A stretch of 64,000 nucleotides of DNA from NCBI RefSeq assembly GCF_003955735.1, contig NZ_CP034464.1, forward strand, positions 1,922,001 to 1,986,000. The letters run 5' to 3'. Numbering within the stretch: position 1 is the first letter of the stretch; the number at the start of each line of letters is the position of its first letter. This DNA is from Undibacterium parvum (GTDB lineage: Bacteria; Pseudomonadota; Gammaproteobacteria; Burkholderiales; Burkholderiaceae_D). The translations under genes and the position numbers were made by a program. Shown piece after piece: positions 9,212 to 23,108 of this stretch. The notes beneath the pieces were generated by a model. The model was given only the letters and a program-made list of their open reading frames with translations. It ran no database searches and was not told where the DNA came from.

Positions 9212-10924
9212 TTACATTTTATTTGGTGCAGATACACCGATCAATGCCAAACCATTTCGCAGCACCTGCCGCGTTGCCAACATCAGTGCAAGCCTTGCCA
9301 TTTTGGTTGGAATATCATCCACTAAAACGCGTTCTGCATTGTAATAACTATGTAATTCACCGGCTAAATCGCGGAGATAAAAAGCGACCTGGTGTGGCCC
9401 CAGTTCCTCTAACGCCCTTTGCAGAGCTTCCGGATATTCTGCCAATTTTGCCAGCAACAAAGCTTCTCTCGGAGCGGTCAATGGTGAAAGATCTACCGAC
9501 ACCAAGTTGGCAAGTACTGCGTCATCATCGCTATATTGAGCCAAAACCGAACAAATCCTAGCATGCGCATACTGCACATAGTAAACCGGATTTTCATCTG
9601 AGCGCGCCAACGCGACGTCGACATCAAATACAAATTCGGTATCTGCCTTGCGCGAGATGAGGAAAAAACGTACTGCGTCTCGCCCTTTTTCGACATCTCC
9701 ATTGCCAGACCAGTCAATTAAATCGCGTACCGTCACGTAGGAACCCGCACGCTTGGAAATTTTAACTTCGGCACCGTCCTTCATCACAGTGACCATCTTG
9801 TGCAACACGTAGTCAGGATAGCCTTGAGGAATTCCGGCATCGACAGCTTGTAACCCTGCCCGTACGCGGGCAATAGTGCCGTGATGATCACTCCCCTGAA
9901 CATTGATCGCTTGCGTATAGCCACGTTGCCATTTGACGATGTGATACGCGACATCAGGTACAAAATAGGTGTAGCTACCATCGGATTTTTTCATCACGCG
10001 GTCTTTGTCATCACCGTATTCAGTTGTACGCAACCACAAAGCGCCATCTAGCTCATAGGTCTTACCAACAGCTTTCAGTGCATCGACCGCGGCTTCGACC
10101 TTGCCATCAAGATATAAGGAAGACTCCAAATAATAATTATCAAACTTGACGCCGAAAGCCATCAAATCAATATCTTGCTCACGCCGTAAATAGGTCACAC
10201 TAAACTGGCGCAATGAATCTAAGTCTGCCACGTCGCCGCTAGCGATAACTGGCGCACCATCAATCGCAGAGACGGTCTTCTTAGCCAGAAAATCTTGGGC
10301 TATTTCAGCAATATAGTCACCGTTATAAGCAGACTCAGGCCAAGCTGCATCACCGGGCTTGAAGCCCTTAGCCCTCGCTTGTACCGACGTGGCAAGGTTA
10401 CCAATCTGTACCCCAGCATCGTTGTAATAAAATTCACGTGTAACTTCGTAACTCTGCGCTTCCAACAAGGCTGCTAATGCATCACCCAGGGCCCCTTGGC
10501 GCCCGTGTCCCACATGCAGTGGACCAGTTGGATTAGCTGAAACAAATTCCACGATCACTTTTTTACCTAGTCCAATAATGCCGCGCCCAAACTGGTTTTT
10601 TTGCTGAAGAACTAGCTTAACAATAGATTGTTTTGCCGACGAATTGAGTCGAATATTTATAAAGCCAGGACCGGCAATTTCTACAGCCGAAATTAAAGCA
10701 TTGTTCTGTGCCAACAGCGCACTGACTATCGCCTGCGCTAGTTCTCGTGGATTCTTTTTTAGTGGCTTTGCAATCTGCATCGCAATATTGCAGGCGATGT
10801 CACCATGCGAAGGATCGCGCGGGCGCTCTAGCAGAATATTTGGGGTAAGCTCACTTCCTTCCAACAATGGATGAACGGCTTGTTGCAGAAGTTCCAGTAT
10901 TTCTTGTTTTTGTTGGGCTAGCAT
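9212..10924 (-). CDS. argS: Arginyl-tRNA synthetase
   Basis: A 570-residue class I aminoacyl-tRNA synthetase that charges tRNA-Arg. An N-terminal Add-1 domain is followed by the HIGH motif as HVGH (137-140, in [18 protein letters not shown]), the KMSKS-like loop [15 protein letters not shown] and a DALR anticodon-binding C-terminus with [12 protein letters not shown]. Length is close to the family norm. It is the first gene of the minus-strand run argS / SPOR protein / dsbA; the gap to the SPOR gene is 22 bases. Confidence 0.97.
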   Translation of the reverse strand: MLAQQKQEILELLQQAVHPLLEGSELTPNILLERPRDPSHGDIACNIAMQIAKPLKKNPRELAQAIVSALLAQNNALISAVEIAGPGFINIRLNSSAKQSIVKLVLQQKNQFGRGIIGLGKKVIVEFVSANPTGPLHVGHGRQGALGDALAALLEAQSYEVTREFYYNDAGVQIGNLATSVQARAKGFKPGDAAWPESAYNGDYIAEIAQDFLAKKTVSAIDGAPVIASGDVADLDSLRQFSVTYLRREQDIDLMAFGVKFDNYYLESSLYLDGKVEAAVDALKAVGKTYELDGALWLRTTEYGDDKDRVMKKSDGSYTYFVPDVAYHIVKWQRGYTQAINVQGSDHHGTIARVRAGLQAVDAGIPQGYPDYVLHKMVTVMKDGAEVKISKRAGSYVTVRDLIDWSGNGDVEKGRDAVRFFLISRKADTEFVFDVDVALARSDENPVYYVQYAHARICSVLAQYSDDDAVLANLVSVDLSPLTAPREALLLAKLAEYPEALQRALEELGPHQVAFYLRDLAGELHSYYNAERVLVDDIPTKMARLALMLATRQVLRNGLALIGVSAPNKM

Positions 10925-11167
10925 GGCAGGTCTATTTCATTTGCATAAAAGCAAATGTGAAGTGAAGGACAGCGCACATTATACTGTCTAGCATGCAGGC
11001 TTGTCCGTCAGCTTATCAGTCTCGATGAAAAATCCACAGACCAATTTCCACTTTAACTTCCCGCCAACATGGCGCGCTCTTTACTAAGGCCGAAAATCGC
11101 AGATGGCATGAGGCTATTCCTAAGCTGAGCGTGTAAAATGGATCGTTTCCCCCTCTTTGGATTTACC

Positions 11168-12076
11168 ATGTGGTTTAAGAATTTACAGATTTTTCGTCTA
11201 CCTGCCCCTTGGAAAGTAGACATCGAGCAATTAGCTACCCAGTTAGCATCACAAGCCTTTTCTCAGTGTCCGTCGAACGAGATGCAAAGCGAAGGTTGGG
11301 CGTCACCGAGAGACAATGGATCTCTGGTGCATAGCGTTAATCAACAAATACTTCTGTTACTGTCCACAGAAAAAAAATTGTTGCCGTCAACCGTGGTTAA
11401 TCAAGTAGCGAAAGCCAGAGCCGCGGAGTTGGAAGAGCAACAAGGTTTCGCGCCGGGTCGTAAAGCGATGAAGGATTTAAAGGAAAGAGTGACCGAGGAG
11501 TTATTACCACGCGCCTTTGGAATAAAACGTAGCACCTGGGTTTGGATAGATCCGGTACATGGCTGGCTAGTAATTGACACATCCAGCCCAAGCAAAGCCG
11601 ATGAGGTCATCAAGCTTATATTGAAATGCGATAAGATGCCGCTGGAAAGCTTACGCGTTAAATTGTCGCCGCAAACCGCAATGACAGATTGGTTGGTGGG
11701 CAACGAAGCGCCAAAGGGCTTCACTATCGATCAAGATACTGAGTTACGTGCCCATACTGAAGACAAGGCAACTGTACGTTACGTCAACCACTCCATAGAT
11801 ACAGATGATGTGCAGCGTCACATAGCAGCGGGTAAGCAGTGCACTAAATTAGCAGTAACCTGGAACGACCGAATCTCTTTTATCCTGACCGAAACACTTG
11901 CCCTTAAACGCATTAAACCGTTGGAGATACTAAACGAAGATAAGGAGAGCCGTACCACCAATGAAGATGAGCGCTTCGATGGAGATTTTGTGCTGATGGC
12001 TGCGGAGTTGGCGAGTATGTTGGATGATTTGGTATTCGCGCTGGGCGGGGAACTGGATAAAGCACAGGCAGCTTAG
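11168..12076 (+). CDS. rdgC: Recombination-associated protein RdgC
   Basis: A 302-residue DNA-binding protein. RdgC forms ring-shaped dimers on double-stranded DNA and restrains RecA; it acts on the nucleoid. The start MWFKNLQIFRL matches the conserved N-terminus of the family, so I use the ATG at 11168 rather than the in-frame ATG ten codons upstream. Family features include GRKAMKDLKERVTEELLPRAF and WVWIDPVHGWLVID. It is divergent from argS and ends in a hairpin terminator. Confidence 0.94.
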   Translation: MWFKNLQIFRLPAPWKVDIEQLATQLASQAFSQCPSNEMQSEGWASPRDNGSLVHSVNQQILLLLSTEKKLLPSTVVNQVAKARAAELEEQQGFAPGRKAMKDLKERVTEELLPRAFGIKRSTWVWIDPVHGWLVIDTSSPSKADEVIKLILKCDKMPLESLRVKLSPQTAMTDWLVGNEAPKGFTIDQDTELRAHTEDKATVRYVNHSIDTDDVQRHIAAGKQCTKLAVTWNDRISFILTETLALKRIKPLEILNEDKESRTTNEDERFDGDFVLMAAELASMLDDLVFALGGELDKAQAA

Positions 12077-12145
12077 ATTCGATGTGCGAGGATCAGTTAG
12101 ATTGTTGATTTTTTCATCAACTACCGATTCCAGTAAATCGCGAAC

Positions 12146-12174
12146 AAAAAAACGGGCAATTCGCTCGTTTTTTT
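12146..12174 (+). terminator. Rho-independent terminator after rdgC
   Basis: A stem of about 12 bp, 12146-12157 with 12163-12174, including one G:U pair, with a 7-base T run. It lies 70 bases after the rdgC stop. Confidence 0.85.
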
Positions 12175-12292
12175 ACATCTAACGTCGCCCAAACTAGAAA
12201 CGATGCATGGGGTTTCGATGGTTTAATCCATGGATGTAAGCATGGATGCAAAAACTTGGGATGTCAATGCACGCCTTGGCACGTCCTGAAAC

Positions 12293-12331
12293 AAAAAAAC
12301 CGCATCTCTCATAGTGAGGTATGCGGTTTTT
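12293..12331 (-). terminator. Rho-independent terminator of the tRNA-Val/tRNA-Asp transcript
   Basis: The outer stem 12295-12305 with 12321-12331 (AACCGCAT/ATGCGGTT) is extended by an inner CTC/GAG stem. On the minus strand a T run follows. It lies about 30 bases after the tRNA-Asp 3' end. Confidence 0.85.
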
Positions 12332-12363
12332 GGGGCTTCATGGCACTGCATGAAACGTATTAC

Positions 12364-12440
12364 TGGCGGAGCGGACGGGACTCGAACCCGCGACCCCCGG
12401 CGTGACAGGCCGGTATTCTAACCAGCTGAACTACCGCTCC
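12364..12440 (-). tRNA. tRNA-Asp (anticodon GTC)
   Basis: 77 bases with the acceptor pair GGAGCGG/CCGCTCC, an encoded CCA end and a GTTCGAGTC T-arm. The anticodon loop CTGTCAC gives GTC. It is transcribed with tRNA-Val upstream. Confidence 0.97.
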
Positions 12441-12476
12441 GAAACTACTAAAGCTTGAACTACAATATTTATCTGA

Positions 12477-12552
12477 TGGTGGGTGCTGAGAGGCTCGAAC
12501 TCCCGACCTACGCCTTGTAAGGGCGCCGCTCTACCAACTGAGCTAAGCACCC
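12477..12552 (-). tRNA. tRNA-Val (anticodon TAC)
   Basis: 76 bases with the acceptor pair GGGTGCT/AGCACCC, an encoded CCA end and the anticodon loop CTTACAA (TAC). It is first in the minus-strand Val/Asp tRNA transcript, about 60 bases after a sigma-70 promoter. Confidence 0.97.
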
Positions 12553-12612
12553 AATATTATCGCTTAGTTCAGATAAACATTCATCGTTTGTCACCACGAC
12601 TACAGAAGAAAG

Positions 12613-12641
12613 ATTATAGGGCATGCGATCGATTCTGTCTA
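12613..12641 (-). promoter_or_regulatory. Sigma-70 promoter of the tRNA-Val/tRNA-Asp operon
   Basis: On the minus strand the -35 box TAGACA (12641-12636) and the perfect -10 box TATAAT (12618-12613) are 17 bases apart. The position, about 60 bases before tRNA-Val, fits a stable-RNA promoter with a short leader. Confidence 0.8.
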
Positions 12642-12731
12642 GAGTCTATGCAGAATTTCTTATTATTTAATGCATCGGTTGCACGTAAAACCCAAAACAC
12701 GAAGAAAAGGTAATTGCAACTCAGTGCTATT

Positions 12732-13142
12732 TTAATGCTTTGCAGGCGCGTCCTTAAAGGCCCAAAATTTACTTCCTGCAAAGTTCCAGCACAGTCCTAT
12801 GCCCGTAGTAATCAATTGCGACAGCCATGGGTTCCAATCCAAATGAAGGACGAACATGCTCATCAAACCCAAGCTCAGACACCAACCGATTCCAAGCACT
12901 GCAAAGTACTTGGAAGCAGCTTCCATATGTGACTTGCCACTATCAAACGTCAAGAAATAATTCAGAATGTAGTTCACGACCGAACCTAACAGGTAACCGA
13001 TGGCCGATCCAAACACGGTAGCTGCGTTTCCGGACGCCGCAATTGCTATGGCAACACATGCATATTGAACCGCAGTCCCAGACAAGCCGACAGCGGCAAA
13101 ACGTAGAAACTGATAAAAAAATAGTTTAGTCATAAATACCAT
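12732..13142 (-). CDS. GtrA-family membrane protein
   Basis: A 136-residue protein with four predicted membrane helices and the family core SVVNYILNYFLTFDSGKSH. GtrA proteins are thought to help move lipid-linked sugars across the inner membrane during O-antigen or cell-wall decoration. It stands alone here, between the 5S rRNA terminator and the tRNA promoter, with no glycosyltransferase neighbour, so its substrate is unknown. The start may be 13142 or the ATG at 13133 (MTKLFF); neither has a clear ribosome site. Confidence 0.85.
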   Translation of the reverse strand: MVFMTKLFFYQFLRFAAVGLSGTAVQYACVAIAIAASGNAATVFGSAIGYLLGSVVNYILNYFLTFDSGKSHMEAASKYFAVLGIGWCLSLGLMSMFVLHLDWNPWLSQLITTGIGLCWNFAGSKFWAFKDAPAKH

Positions 13143-13228
13143 TAAATAAAATTTTCAACGTCACTGAAAACTTTTTAGGTCTAAGCAAGCATAGAATCAG
13201 TTATTTTTGCACGAATTTCGCGCAAAGC

Positions 13229-13263
13229 AAAAACCCCTCAACAGGTAGCTGTTGAGGGGTTTT
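13229..13263 (-). terminator. Rho-independent terminator of the rRNA operon
   Basis: A perfect 14-bp stem, 13230-13243 with 13250-13263 (AAAACCCCTCAACA and its complement), about 10 bases beyond the 5S rRNA 3' end on the minus strand. Confidence 0.93.
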
Positions 13264-13271
13264 CTAATAAA

Positions 13272-13387
13272 AGCCTGACGATGACCTACTTTCACACTGG
13301 TTGCAGCACTATCATTGGCGCGGAGTCGTTTCACGGTCCTGTTCGGGATGGGAAGGGGTGGTACCGACTTGCTATGGTCATCAGGCA
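13272..13387 (-). rRNA. rrf: 5S ribosomal RNA
   Basis: About 116 bases. The ends pair (TGCCTGATGACC with GGTCATCGTCAGGC), and the interior carries the conserved CCATCCCGAACAGG block of bacterial 5S. It is the last gene of the rRNA operon. End positions are good to a few bases. Confidence 0.95.
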
Positions 13388-13659
13388 TAACTTGTTGACT
13401 TTGTGTGGTTCACGTTGCTTTGTGAGTCGCACAAGGTCCAATTGGGAAGAAGGGTCGTAGGGCGGTTTGCACCACCAAGGCAAGCGAACATGGTTCACTT
13501 GTCCATCAATAATCATGTGTGCTGAGCGATTGACCATCGCTGCAGCGTGCCTGCATGTTGAGTGCAGGACTTAGGCGGTTGTGATTTGTACCAAACTTCG
13601 TCGATTCCTCGACGACATAAGGCAAACACACAAACAATACTTGTCGTAAATCTATAACA

Positions 13660-13671
13660 CTAAAGTTATAG

Positions 13672-13678
<7 letters not shown>
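13660..13678 (-). other. 3' arm of the 23S pre-rRNA processing stem
   Basis: A 19-base sequence that is the exact inverted complement of 16540-16558. The two flank the 23S gene and pair in the precursor RNA, forming the expected RNase III substrate. Confidence 0.88.
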
Positions 13679-16539
<2,861 letters not shown>

Positions 16540-16546
<7 letters not shown>

Positions 16547-16558
16547 CTATAACTTTAG
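16540..16558 (-). other. 5' arm of the 23S pre-rRNA processing stem
   Basis: Pairs perfectly over 19 bases with 13660-13678. The stem includes the first mature bases of 23S and extends into the spacer. Confidence 0.88.
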
Positions 16559-16910
16559 ATTCTGGCGTCTGATTGTTCACATCAAAGTAAAAATCTACTT
16601 TGATGTGGTGCTAGTTCAAAATCACTGGCAGAGCCAGATGATTTTTCCAGTAACACCTACGCTCAGGTTCATCACCAAAAAATCGCTATAGTTCTTATTA
16701 CTATGAGTATTACTTTAGCGTTTGCCGTATCTCAAGATATTTGATTTTCTAAAACCCTGTATTGCTACAGTGCTTTTCAAACTCTTTTTAATACATTTTA
16801 TGTTTGTTTGATACAATCACAACCCTTCCATGAATTATCGTTAATAACTGTCGTTATTAATTTCCTTCACAGAAATAATTTTGATTATTTCTACTTTACT
16901 TCTTCTCAAT

Positions 16911-16920
16911 TGTTAAAGAA
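16911..16920 (-). promoter_or_regulatory. boxA antitermination site in the 16S-23S spacer
   Basis: On the minus strand this reads TTCTTTAACA, followed by ATT, matching the boxA core of rRNA operons recognised by NusB/NusE. It lies between tRNA-Ile and 23S. The rest of the spacer (16559-17015) is AT-rich and holds no gene. Confidence 0.75.
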
Positions 16921-17015
16921 CGGTCTTACTTGATACTTTGCTTTCGTTTCGAAAGAACAAATCTCAATAGCGCGCGCGCTACTCACATTTGTTTTTTCTT
17001 CCCACTCCATTTTAC

Positions 17016-17092
17016 TGGTAGGGCTGGTTGGACTCGAACCAACGACCCCCGCGTTATCAACACGGTGCTCTAACCAGCTGAGCTACAGCCCC
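17016..17092 (-). tRNA. tRNA-Ile (anticodon GAT)
   Basis: 77 bases with acceptor GGGGCTG/CAGCCCT, encoded CCA and anticodon loop TTGATAA. It lies in the rRNA spacer, nearer to 23S than tRNA-Ala is, the reverse of the usual Ile-Ala order. Confidence 0.97.
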
Positions 17093-17121
17093 ACTTATTT
17101 ACGACTTCTTTACTACGTAAA

Positions 17122-17197
17122 TGGTGGAGGTTAACGGGATCGAACCGTTCACCCCCTGCTTGCAAAGCAGGTGCTCTACCAGATGAGCTAAACCCCC
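17122..17197 (-). tRNA. tRNA-Ala (anticodon TGC)
   Basis: 76 bases with a GGGGGTT acceptor strand, encoded CCA and anticodon loop TTTGCAA. It is the first spacer tRNA after 16S, 29 bases before tRNA-Ile. Confidence 0.97.
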
Positions 17198-17250
17198 AAT
17201 TCGGGAACTCGGTACCGATGAATCGCTCCATCGCTACGTTCTTTATCATT

Positions 17251-17274
17251 AACAGTCAATAAGTGTGGACACTT
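17251..17274 (-). other. 3' arm of the 16S pre-rRNA processing stem
   Basis: This 24-base segment downstream of 16S is complementary to 19004-19027 in the leader, with one mismatch and one G:U pair. Together they form the expected RNase III stem around 16S. Confidence 0.78.
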
Positions 17275-17290
17275 AACTTGTAGCGCACTC

Positions 17291-18826
<1,536 letters not shown>

Positions 18827-19003
18827 AATCTCTGTTTTGTGTTCATTTCTGAACTCCGTTCTTGCGAACGGTGTCGCTCACTCAAATAACTGACAGGCTA
18901 CTTTTGAACTTGCGTTCTCAAGCATCCTATTTATTACTTTTGCGAACATTTGATATTTTTTAAGTTGAACTAACTACCGAAGTAATTAGCCGCGCTCTTT
19001 ATC

Positions 19004-19027
19004 AAGTGCCCACATTTATTGACTGTT
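19004..19027 (-). other. 5' arm of the 16S pre-rRNA processing stem
   Basis: Leader segment that pairs with 17251-17274 across the 16S gene. It sits just downstream of the leader boxA in the direction of transcription. Confidence 0.78.
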
Positions 19028-19030
19028 AAT

Positions 19031-19040
19031 TGTTAAAGAT
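19031..19040 (-). promoter_or_regulatory. boxA-like antitermination site in the rRNA leader
   Basis: Minus-strand ATCTTTAACA followed by ATTAACAG, close to the boxA consensus and to the spacer copy at 16911-16920. It lies between the promoter and 16S. Confidence 0.7.
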
Positions 19041-19280
19041 CTGTTGTCTGTTTTTTGCGCTTCACTATCGATTCTCACCGACTGCGTTGCGTTTCTGCCA
19101 GATTGCTACAAAGCGTTTTGTTTGTAAGCAGCAGAGAGATGAGATTATGCGGCATTTCCTTCTACTCGTCAACCCCTTGTTTTACGAGCGCTTGAATTTG
19201 ATTCACATCGTCATTCAAACCTAGGACTGCTTCGTCTGCCTTACTTTCTTCATTTCGCCCCGCTCTTCAGCGGGAGGCGA

Positions 19281-19310
19281 ACTATAGCAAAGCTTGCTCA
19301 GGATTGCCAA
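19281..19310 (-). promoter_or_regulatory. rRNA operon promoter (sigma-70)
   Basis: On the minus strand TTGGCA (19310-19305) and TATAGT (19286-19281) are 18 bases apart. The bases after the -10 box are GC-rich (TCGCCTCCCGC), the type of discriminator expected for stringent control of rRNA synthesis. It lies about 455 bases before 16S; no gene lies in between. Confidence 0.72.
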
Positions 19311-19361
19311 GCTTATTTGCGCAAGGAAAGTAATTTATATTAAACGAGGGCGCGAGATCGT

Positions 19362-19769
19362 TCACTCAGCTGAAGCGGGTTGATCTTTGGCTTTGGCTTG
19401 CTTAGAGATGCGGATGATGGTATTGCGGATAGAACTGAGCACGGCAACTGCATTGAAAGGTTTGACGATAAAGCCACTGACCCCATGTTGTTGCGCCATC
19501 TGTATTAGCTCGGCATCCATTTTTGAGGACACCAAAAATATCAAGGCCCTGGATAACTCCTTGCGTAGATTATCTAGTAGCGCCACGCCGTCGGCATTAT
19601 TTTCACCGATATCAACACAGACGATTTGCGGCTGCAATTTCACCATGCGCGCCAAATTTGACAAGCTGGTATTACTATCACCGACAACTTCATGGCCGCC
19701 CGTAGTCAAGACAGAGCCCAAAAGATTACGTGCGACGGCTTGATTGTCGAGAATGACGACCTTTAGCAT
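19362..19769 (-). CDS. Orphan single-domain response regulator
   Basis: A 135-residue receiver-only protein. The phospho-acceptor is Asp53 (CVDIGENNADG), with Asp8 in VVILDNQ, where the usual second acidic residue is Asn, a Ser pair (LVSSK) and Lys in VKPFN. The start at 19769 (MLKVV) fits the domain edge; the frame is open 35 codons further upstream with no receiver homology. A short Ala/Lys/Gln tail follows the domain. No kinase gene is adjacent; it sits just upstream of the rRNA promoter on the same strand. Its partner is unknown. Confidence 0.85.
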   Translation of the reverse strand: MLKVVILDNQAVARNLLGSVLTTGGHEVVGDSNTSLSNLARMVKLQPQIVCVDIGENNADGVALLDNLRKELSRALIFLVSSKMDAELIQMAQQHGVSGFIVKPFNAVAVLSSIRNTIIRISKQAKAKDQPASAE

Positions 19770-20362
19770 AGTAGAAGCCAGAGAGTAGATTGAAAAATCA
19801 TCATAAATGAAAAGTAAGGATTTGTGCCAAAAGATTACAGTACGCCTAATACTAGGTAGGGGTATCAATAGCAATCTGACGATCGCCCTTTAAACACGTG
19901 CGCAATAGCATGCGATTACCAGATACTCCCTATATTTACCGTATTGATAGGAATATCCAAGTAAATACAATATTGAGCGCGCCCCATGAGAAGAGCCCCT
20001 TGCTAGCGAAATGCGTATAACGCCAAGTAGCTTAACCCCACCGCATTTGCAAAATGCGCTAAGCGAGAACGGATGCACGGGGCTGATTAAGTAGCATATC
20101 TGCAAGAAACTTATGTGTTTGTGCTAGTTAAACCTGTCCAAGAAAAGCCTTACACCCAGCAAATCCACAGAAATTGCTGCGTATCACCATATTAATTTGC
20201 TGAGTTTTGCCTATTTAGCGAAGATTTTTCGGTTGTACACACTTTGTAATAAATGAACACAATGCCATGTTAAGCTTGCCGCCGAATTGCCCACATATTG
20301 ATATGCAAGAACCACACTAAAACGTCCATACCAGAGACGTGTTCCATCCTAAGGAGAAAAAT
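19770..20362. other. Intergenic region between divergent receiver and POT transporter genes
   Basis: About 590 bases that must hold the promoters of both divergent genes. I see no convincing protein, RNA gene or strong hairpin; a short open frame at 19890-20105 on the minus strand has no protein-like features. Confidence 0.5.
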
Positions 20363-21847
20363 GTGACTACCAGTAGCACTGTGAATGCAGCGATACCCAT
20401 CAACGCTGCACATATAAAAGAACGTCAACCCGCTGCATTGCCCATGTTGTTTTTAACGGAAATGTGGGAACGCTTTAGTTACTATGGGATGCGTGCGCTC
20501 TTAGTAATTTATCTGGTCAATGCGCAAGGCTATGACCGTGCTAACGCGCTAGCCTTATACGCCACCTATACCGGACTGGTGTATTTGTCGCCTTTGATGG
20601 GCGGTTATTTAGCCGATCGTTACTTAGGAAAACGCAAGGCTATTCTGGTCGGTGGCTTCACTATGGCGCTCGGTCATTTTGCCATGGCCTTCCCTGCCTT
20701 CTTGCATCTGGCGTTGGGTCTGCTGATTATTGGTAATGGCTTTTTTAAACCAAATATCGGCTCCCTGCTTGGTTCACTGTACCGTGAAAACGATCCACGC
20801 CGCGATGGCGGCTTTACCTTCTTTTATATGGGCGTGAACACCGGCGCATTTTTAGCGCCCTTGATCGCTGGTACTTTAGGTGAAAAAGTCGGCTGGCACT
20901 ATGGCTTTGCTGCAGCTGGCGTAGGTATGTGTTGTGGTCTATTGCAATTTGTCTTGGGCCAGAAAAAACTGGGCAACGCTGGTTTTATCGGTGACAAGAC
21001 TAGCCTGGACAAAACGGACTGGCTGCATATTCTGCTCATTAGCGGCGGCATGATACCGCTGGTGTTGGCAGTACTGAGTCTCTGGTCTATGATAGGTCCG
21101 GTTTGGAGTGGTTTCATCTTCCCTGTGAAGATGGCGATCGTACTGGCTATCTTCGCTGTCTTGTGGTTCAGTAACAAACCAAAAGAGAATGTGGAAAAAT
21201 TGACTACCGAGGAATGGCACCGCATCATCGCTATTTTCATCATGGGCTTTTTCGTGATTTTCTTTTGGATGGGCTTTGAACAAGCTGGTGGCACCTTGAG
21301 TTTGTTTGCCGATAAACAAACCGATCGTCATGTTGGCGGCTGGGAAATCCCGACCTCGTATTTTCAAGCCATTAATCCACTAGGCATCGTCTTGCTCGGC
21401 CCTATCATGGCTTTCATCTGGACACGCAATGCACAATCTCGCTTTTCCTTACCGACGCCAGTCAAAATGGCAATCGGCATGATCATTCTTGGTCTGGGTT
21501 TCGTGGTCATGGCGATGGCACAAGGCAAAGCTGATGTCTCTGGCACTGTCGGGCCGCAATGGCTGTTCTTTGTCTACTTGCTACATACTATCGGTGAGCT
21601 CTGCCTGTCACCAGTTGGTTTGTCTATGGTCACAAAGCTAGCCCCAGCTCGCGTCGGCGCCTTGATGTTAGGCGTTTGGTATTTGGCGAATGCAGCGGCA
21701 AATACTTTGGCAGGTTTCCTCGAAGAGATACTCAAAGGTTCGTCCTTCCCACTGTTCGGATTCCTGGTGGTCAGCTCTATCGGTGCCGGTATCGTGTTAC
21801 TCATGATTACGCCACTGCTGAAAAAACTGATGCACGGCAAAGCCTAA
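20363..21847 (+). CDS. POT/PTR-family proton-dependent oligopeptide transporter
   Basis: A 494-residue inner-membrane protein that takes up di- and tripeptides with protons. It has about 12-14 membrane helices and family signatures: the ExxERFxYY block (EMWERFSYYGMRALL), GGYLADRYLGKRK, and FFYMGVNTGAFLAPL. I choose the GTG at 20363 because AAGGAG (20351-20356) lies six bases upstream; an in-frame upstream start would place the ribosome site inside the gene. An out-of-frame ATG-TGA overlaps this GTG. The gene stands alone and ends in a shared terminator. Confidence 0.92.
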   Translation: MTTSSTVNAAIPINAAHIKERQPAALPMLFLTEMWERFSYYGMRALLVIYLVNAQGYDRANALALYATYTGLVYLSPLMGGYLADRYLGKRKAILVGGFTMALGHFAMAFPAFLHLALGLLIIGNGFFKPNIGSLLGSLYRENDPRRDGGFTFFYMGVNTGAFLAPLIAGTLGEKVGWHYGFAAAGVGMCCGLLQFVLGQKKLGNAGFIGDKTSLDKTDWLHILLISGGMIPLVLAVLSLWSMIGPVWSGFIFPVKMAIVLAIFAVLWFSNKPKENVEKLTTEEWHRIIAIFIMGFFVIFFWMGFEQAGGTLSLFADKQTDRHVGGWEIPTSYFQAINPLGIVLLGPIMAFIWTRNAQSRFSLPTPVKMAIGMIILGLGFVVMAMAQGKADVSGTVGPQWLFFVYLLHTIGELCLSPVGLSMVTKLAPARVGALMLGVWYLANAAANTLAGFLEEILKGSSFPLFGFLVVSSIGAGIVLLMITPLLKKLMHGKA

Positions 21848-21882
21848 CGAATCGGCTAGCGCAAGCCTAGGCTTTGCGAAAC

Positions 21883-21913
21883 AAAAAAACCCGCGATTTT
21901 CGCGGGTTTTTTT
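21883..21913. terminator. Bidirectional terminator between the POT and thiolase genes
   Basis: A perfect 13-bp stem, 21883-21895 with 21901-21913, flanked by A and T runs, so it works for both convergent genes. Confidence 0.92.
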
Positions 21914-21932
21914 ATACCGTCAACAATCGCGC

Positions 21933-23108
21933 TTAACGTTCTATCGCCAGCGCTACCCCCATGCCGCCGCCGATACACAGACTAGCCAGACCGCGCTTGG
22001 CATCGCGGCGTATCATTTCATGGATCAAACTGACCAAAATACGTGCACCTGATGCACCAATAGGATGACCAATAGCGATGGCACCGCCGTTGACATTGAT
22101 CTTGCTGGTATCCCAGCCCATTTCACGGTTGACCCCTATCGCCTGGGCGGCAAACGCTTCGTTGATCTCCATCAGATCAAGATCCTGATGCGTCCAGCCC
22201 GCTTTTTTCAGGCACAACTGAGCGGCAGGTACCGGCCCCATACCCATAATCGTCGGATCAATACCGGCCGAAGAGTAAGCCTTGATACGTGCCAGCACCG
22301 GCAGACCGAGTTCTTCGGCTTTCTTGGCGGACATCATGATCACGGCAGCAGCACCGTCGTTCAGACCGGAAGCGTTGCCGGCGGTCACGGTACCGGCTTT
22401 ATCGAAAGCTGGTCGCAAGCTCGATAATGATTCCAGAGTTGCGCCATGCTTGATAAATTCATCACTATCAAATACCGTCGTGCCTTTTTTACTGACGAGA
22501 TCGAAAGGAATGATTTCATCCTTGAACTTGCCGGCTTTTTGCGCTGCTTCAGCCTTGTTTTGCGAGGCTAGCGCGAAAAGGTCCTGCTCTTCGCGGCTGA
22601 TGCCAAATTTTTTAGCCACGTTTTCGGCAGTGATCCCCATGTGGTACTGGTTATACACATCCCACAAACCATCGACGATCATGGTATCGACCAGCTTAGC
22701 GTCGCCCATGCGGAAACCATCGCGTGAATTATTCAGCACATGGGGTGAAGCGCTCATATTTTCCTGGCCTCCGGCGATGATAATGTCGGCGTCGCCCGCT
22801 TTGATCGCTTGCGCCGCCAGATGTGTTGCCTTTAGACCGCTACCGCATACTTTATTCAGGGTAAACGCTGGCACAATATGCGGAAGACCCGCGCGCATCA
22901 CCGCTTGGCGTGCAGGGTTTTGGCCTACGCCGGCAGTCAAAACTTGTCCCAGAATCACTTCATTAATCAAATCGCCACTTAAACCGGTCTTCGCCAACAG
23001 CGCTTTGATGACATGCGCACCGAGATCAGAGGCGGCTATTTTTGCCAAAGAACCACCAAATTTGCCGACTGCGGTACGGCCCGCAGCAACGATGACGACA
23101 TCTTGCAT
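21933..23108 (-). CDS. Acetyl-CoA acetyltransferase (thiolase)
   Basis: A 391-residue thiolase II that joins two acetyl-CoA to acetoacetyl-CoA (or cleaves it). The catalytic triad is Cys88 (NKVCGSG), His348 (GHPIGASG) and Cys378 (LCIGGGMG), at the positions typical of the family, and the length is normal. AGGAG precedes the ATG. The phasin gene lies just upstream on the same strand, which suggests work in polyhydroxybutyrate synthesis (PhaA) although AtoB-type roles in fatty-acid or amino-acid breakdown are equally possible; no phaB or phaC is in the window. Confidence 0.95.
   Translation of the reverse strand: MQDVVIVAAGRTAVGKFGGSLAKIAASDLGAHVIKALLAKTGLSGDLINEVILGQVLTAGVGQNPARQAVMRAGLPHIVPAFTLNKVCGSGLKATHLAAQAIKAGDADIIIAGGQENMSASPHVLNNSRDGFRMGDAKLVDTMIVDGLWDVYNQYHMGITAENVAKKFGISREEQDLFALASQNKAEAAQKAGKFKDEIIPFDLVSKKGTTVFDSDEFIKHGATLESLSSLRPAFDKAGTVTAGNASGLNDGAAAVIMMSAKKAEELGLPVLARIKAYSSAGIDPTIMGMGPVPAAQLCLKKAGWTHQDLDLMEINEAFAAQAIGVNREMGWDTSKINVNGGAIAIGHPIGASGARILVSLIHEMIRRDAKRGLASLCIGGGMGVALAIER

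Noticed and set aside
12200..12290. ATGCATGG-type short repeats near tRNA-Asp, thought of as an attachment-site remnant
   Set aside because: No copy of the tRNA 3' end and no integrase or foreign DNA is present.
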